A program made the position numbers and the translations under genes. A stretch of DNA of 64,000 nt from Nocardia sp. BMG111209 (GTDB lineage Bacteria; Actinomycetota; Actinomycetes; Mycobacteriales; Mycobacteriaceae). Shown piece by piece: positions 62,876 to 64,000 of the stretch (its first letter is position 1; each line of letters opens with the position of its first letter). The notes beneath the pieces are model-generated. The model saw nothing but the letters and a program-made list of their open reading frames with translations. It did not search any database and had not been told where the DNA came from. Where the stretch lies: contig NZ_KB907307.1 in the NCBI RefSeq assembly GCF_000381925.1, positions 4,588,001 through 4,652,000 of the forward strand. The letters run 5' to 3'.

Positions 62876-63880
62876 GTGGCCAGGAATCTGACGCAGCTCG
62901 AACTGCTGATCGAGATGGAAGCCGTGGCCGAGCAGAACGTGAACCGGCACCTGTCGATGGCGAAGGAATGGCATCCGCACGACTACGTGCCGTGGGACGA
63001 GGGCCGGAATTTCGCCGCGCTGGACGGAACCGATTGGGAGCCGGGACAATCCGGACTCAACGAGGTGGCCCGCGCGGCGATGATCACCAATCTGCTCACC
63101 GAGGACAATCTGCCCTCCTATCACCGCACCATCGCCGAGGGCTTCTCCCGCGACAGTGCCTGGGGCACCTGGGTGAATCGCTGGACCGCCGAGGAGAATC
63201 GGCACGGCATCGCGATCCGCGACTATCTCATGGTCACCCGCAGCGTCGATCCGGTGCAACTCGAGAACGCGCGCATGGTCCACATGACCAACGGCTACAG
63301 TCCGTACACGCTCGTGCGCGAGCAGGGCCGGCCCGATCTGCTGATGAATACCGGTCTGCTGCAATCGGTCACGTACGTCACCTTCCAGGAGCTGGCCACC
63401 CGGGTCAGCCACCGCAACACCGGCCGGGTGTGCGACGAGCCGAACGCCGACCGTCTGCTGCAGCGCATCGCCGCCGACGAGAACCTGCACATGATCTTCT
63501 ATCGCAACATCTGCGGCGCCGCACTGGATCTCGTGCCGAATCAGGCGATGCCGGTGGTCAAGGACATCATCATGCAGTTCCAGATGCCCGGCGCCGGTAT
63601 GCCGAACTGGCGGCGCAACGGTGTGCTGATGGCCAAGCACGGCATCTACGACCTGCGCCAGCATCTGGAGGAGGTGCTCTGGCCGGTGCTGCGGAAGTGG
63701 CAGGTGTTCGAGCGCAACGACTTCGGGCCTCGGGGCGAGGCGGCGCGGGAGGAGCTCGGCGAGTTCCTGGAGAACCTGAAGCGCGACTGCGAACGCTTCG
63801 AGGAACAGCGCGACCGCTCGCTGGCCCGGGAGGCCGCACGGCGGGAGAAGGCCGGCGATCTGGTGAGCAACCGGGCCTGA
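62876..63880 (+). CDS. Acyl-ACP desaturase, DesA-like
   Basis: 334-aa ferritin-fold diiron desaturase, GTG start. Iron ligands appear in the expected order: Glu76 (LLTEDNLPSY), Glu107 and His110 (EENRH), Glu172 (FQELATRVSHRNTG), Glu202 and His205 (DENLH). It is close in sequence to mycobacterial DesA1/DesA2. It introduces a double bond into acyl-ACP in the cytosol, feeding mycolic or membrane lipid synthesis. It diverges from the KasA-like/FAAL pair, suggesting a common pathway. A few extra residues at the C-terminus are charged helix. Confidence 0.93.
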   Translation: MARNLTQLELLIEMEAVAEQNVNRHLSMAKEWHPHDYVPWDEGRNFAALDGTDWEPGQSGLNEVARAAMITNLLTEDNLPSYHRTIAEGFSRDSAWGTWVNRWTAEENRHGIAIRDYLMVTRSVDPVQLENARMVHMTNGYSPYTLVREQGRPDLLMNTGLLQSVTYVTFQELATRVSHRNTGRVCDEPNADRLLQRIAADENLHMIFYRNICGAALDLVPNQAMPVVKDIIMQFQMPGAGMPNWRRNGVLMAKHGIYDLRQHLEEVLWPVLRKWQVFERNDFGPRGEAAREELGEFLENLKRDCERFEEQRDRSLAREAARREKAGDLVSNRA

Positions 63881-63907
63881 GATATCCCGGCGCGCATCAT
63901 GATTCGA

Positions 63908-64000
63908 TCAGACGGCGAGTCCGACCGCCCCGCCGATGAGATAGGTGGTCGCCATCGCCAGCGCGCCGCCGACGAGTACCCGCATCGTCGCCCGCGCGAC
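63908..64000 (-). CDS. C-terminus of a VIT/CCC1-family transporter, cut by the window edge
   Basis: Only the final 30 residues are inside the window: RATMRVLVGGALAMATTYLIGGAVGLAV and stop. A short amphipathic lead-in and one membrane helix with Ala/Gly and T-Y-x-I-G are typical of the last span of VIT1/CCC1-type iron or manganese transporters. The call is made from this last span alone, so it is tentative. Convergent with the desaturase. Confidence 0.55.
   Translation of the reverse strand, partial: VARATMRVLVGGALAMATTYLIGGAVGLAV

Overview
The window is GC-rich chromosomal DNA (roughly 70% G+C) from a mycolic-acid actinomycete, most probably a Nocardia or close relative. Supporting this are the many TetR regulators, F420-type luciferase-like (LLM) oxidoreductases, a DUF3556 membrane protein, a FadD32-like fatty acyl-AMP ligase beside a KasA-like ketosynthase and a DesA-like acyl-ACP desaturase, an MtrA-like response regulator, a SAM methyltransferase of the type abundant in actinomycetes, and frequent GTG starts. 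I see no rRNA or tRNA genes, phage, insertion sequences or CRISPR. The content is accessory metabolism and regulation.

Layout. 0-5 kb: a cut response regulator, a TetR/phosphotransferase pair, an LLM oxidoreductase, a TetR with a clear operator, a metallo-beta-lactamase-fold protein and a stand-alone protein resembling HYD1-type ADP-ribosyltransferases. 5.4-10.7 kb: a Tat-exported cholesterol-oxidase-like flavoenzyme with a TetR, then an XRE/MmyB-type regulator with a 15-bp tandem repeat in its N-terminus, divergent from a DHA2 efflux pump. 11.3-14.6 kb: P450, [3Fe-4S] ferredoxin and DUF3556. 14.6-19.5 kb: a leftward catabolic run (enoyl-CoA hydratase, LLM, TetR, old-yellow-enzyme, SDR) with a 45-bp perfect palindrome inside it. 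19.5-23.2 kb: secreted protein, hydrolase, tandem SnoaL protein, ketopantoate-reductase-like protein.

23.3-33.7 kb: a tightly coupled leftward operon (SsuD-like monooxygenase, DszC/SfnB-like flavoprotein, lipoprotein, two permeases, a fused two-ATPase subunit, DUF1684) divergent from a LysR regulator and a tandem rhodanese. Together they look like an organosulfur uptake and desulfurisation locus. 33.7-42.4 kb: FAD-linked oxidase, methyltransferase, a repetitive beta-helix-like protein of unknown function, and a pair of paralogous multi-spanning membrane proteins, one broken by a single-base frameshift. These two flank an orphan MtrA-like regulator and an SRPBCC protein.

42.6-48.9 kb: PucR regulator divergent from MmsA and a class III aminotransferase (beta-alanine or similar amine catabolism), then a GntR/UTRA regulator and an esterase. 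49-52 kb: three secreted proteins ending in a lysozyme-like domain, and a DUF475 membrane protein. 52-59 kb: DinB-like protein, methyltransferase, a DHA2 transporter fused to three transthyretin-like domains, DUF72 and a helical-repeat protein. 59-64 kb: a lipid locus (FAAL, ketosynthase, divergent acyl-ACP desaturase) and the tail of a VIT-family transporter.
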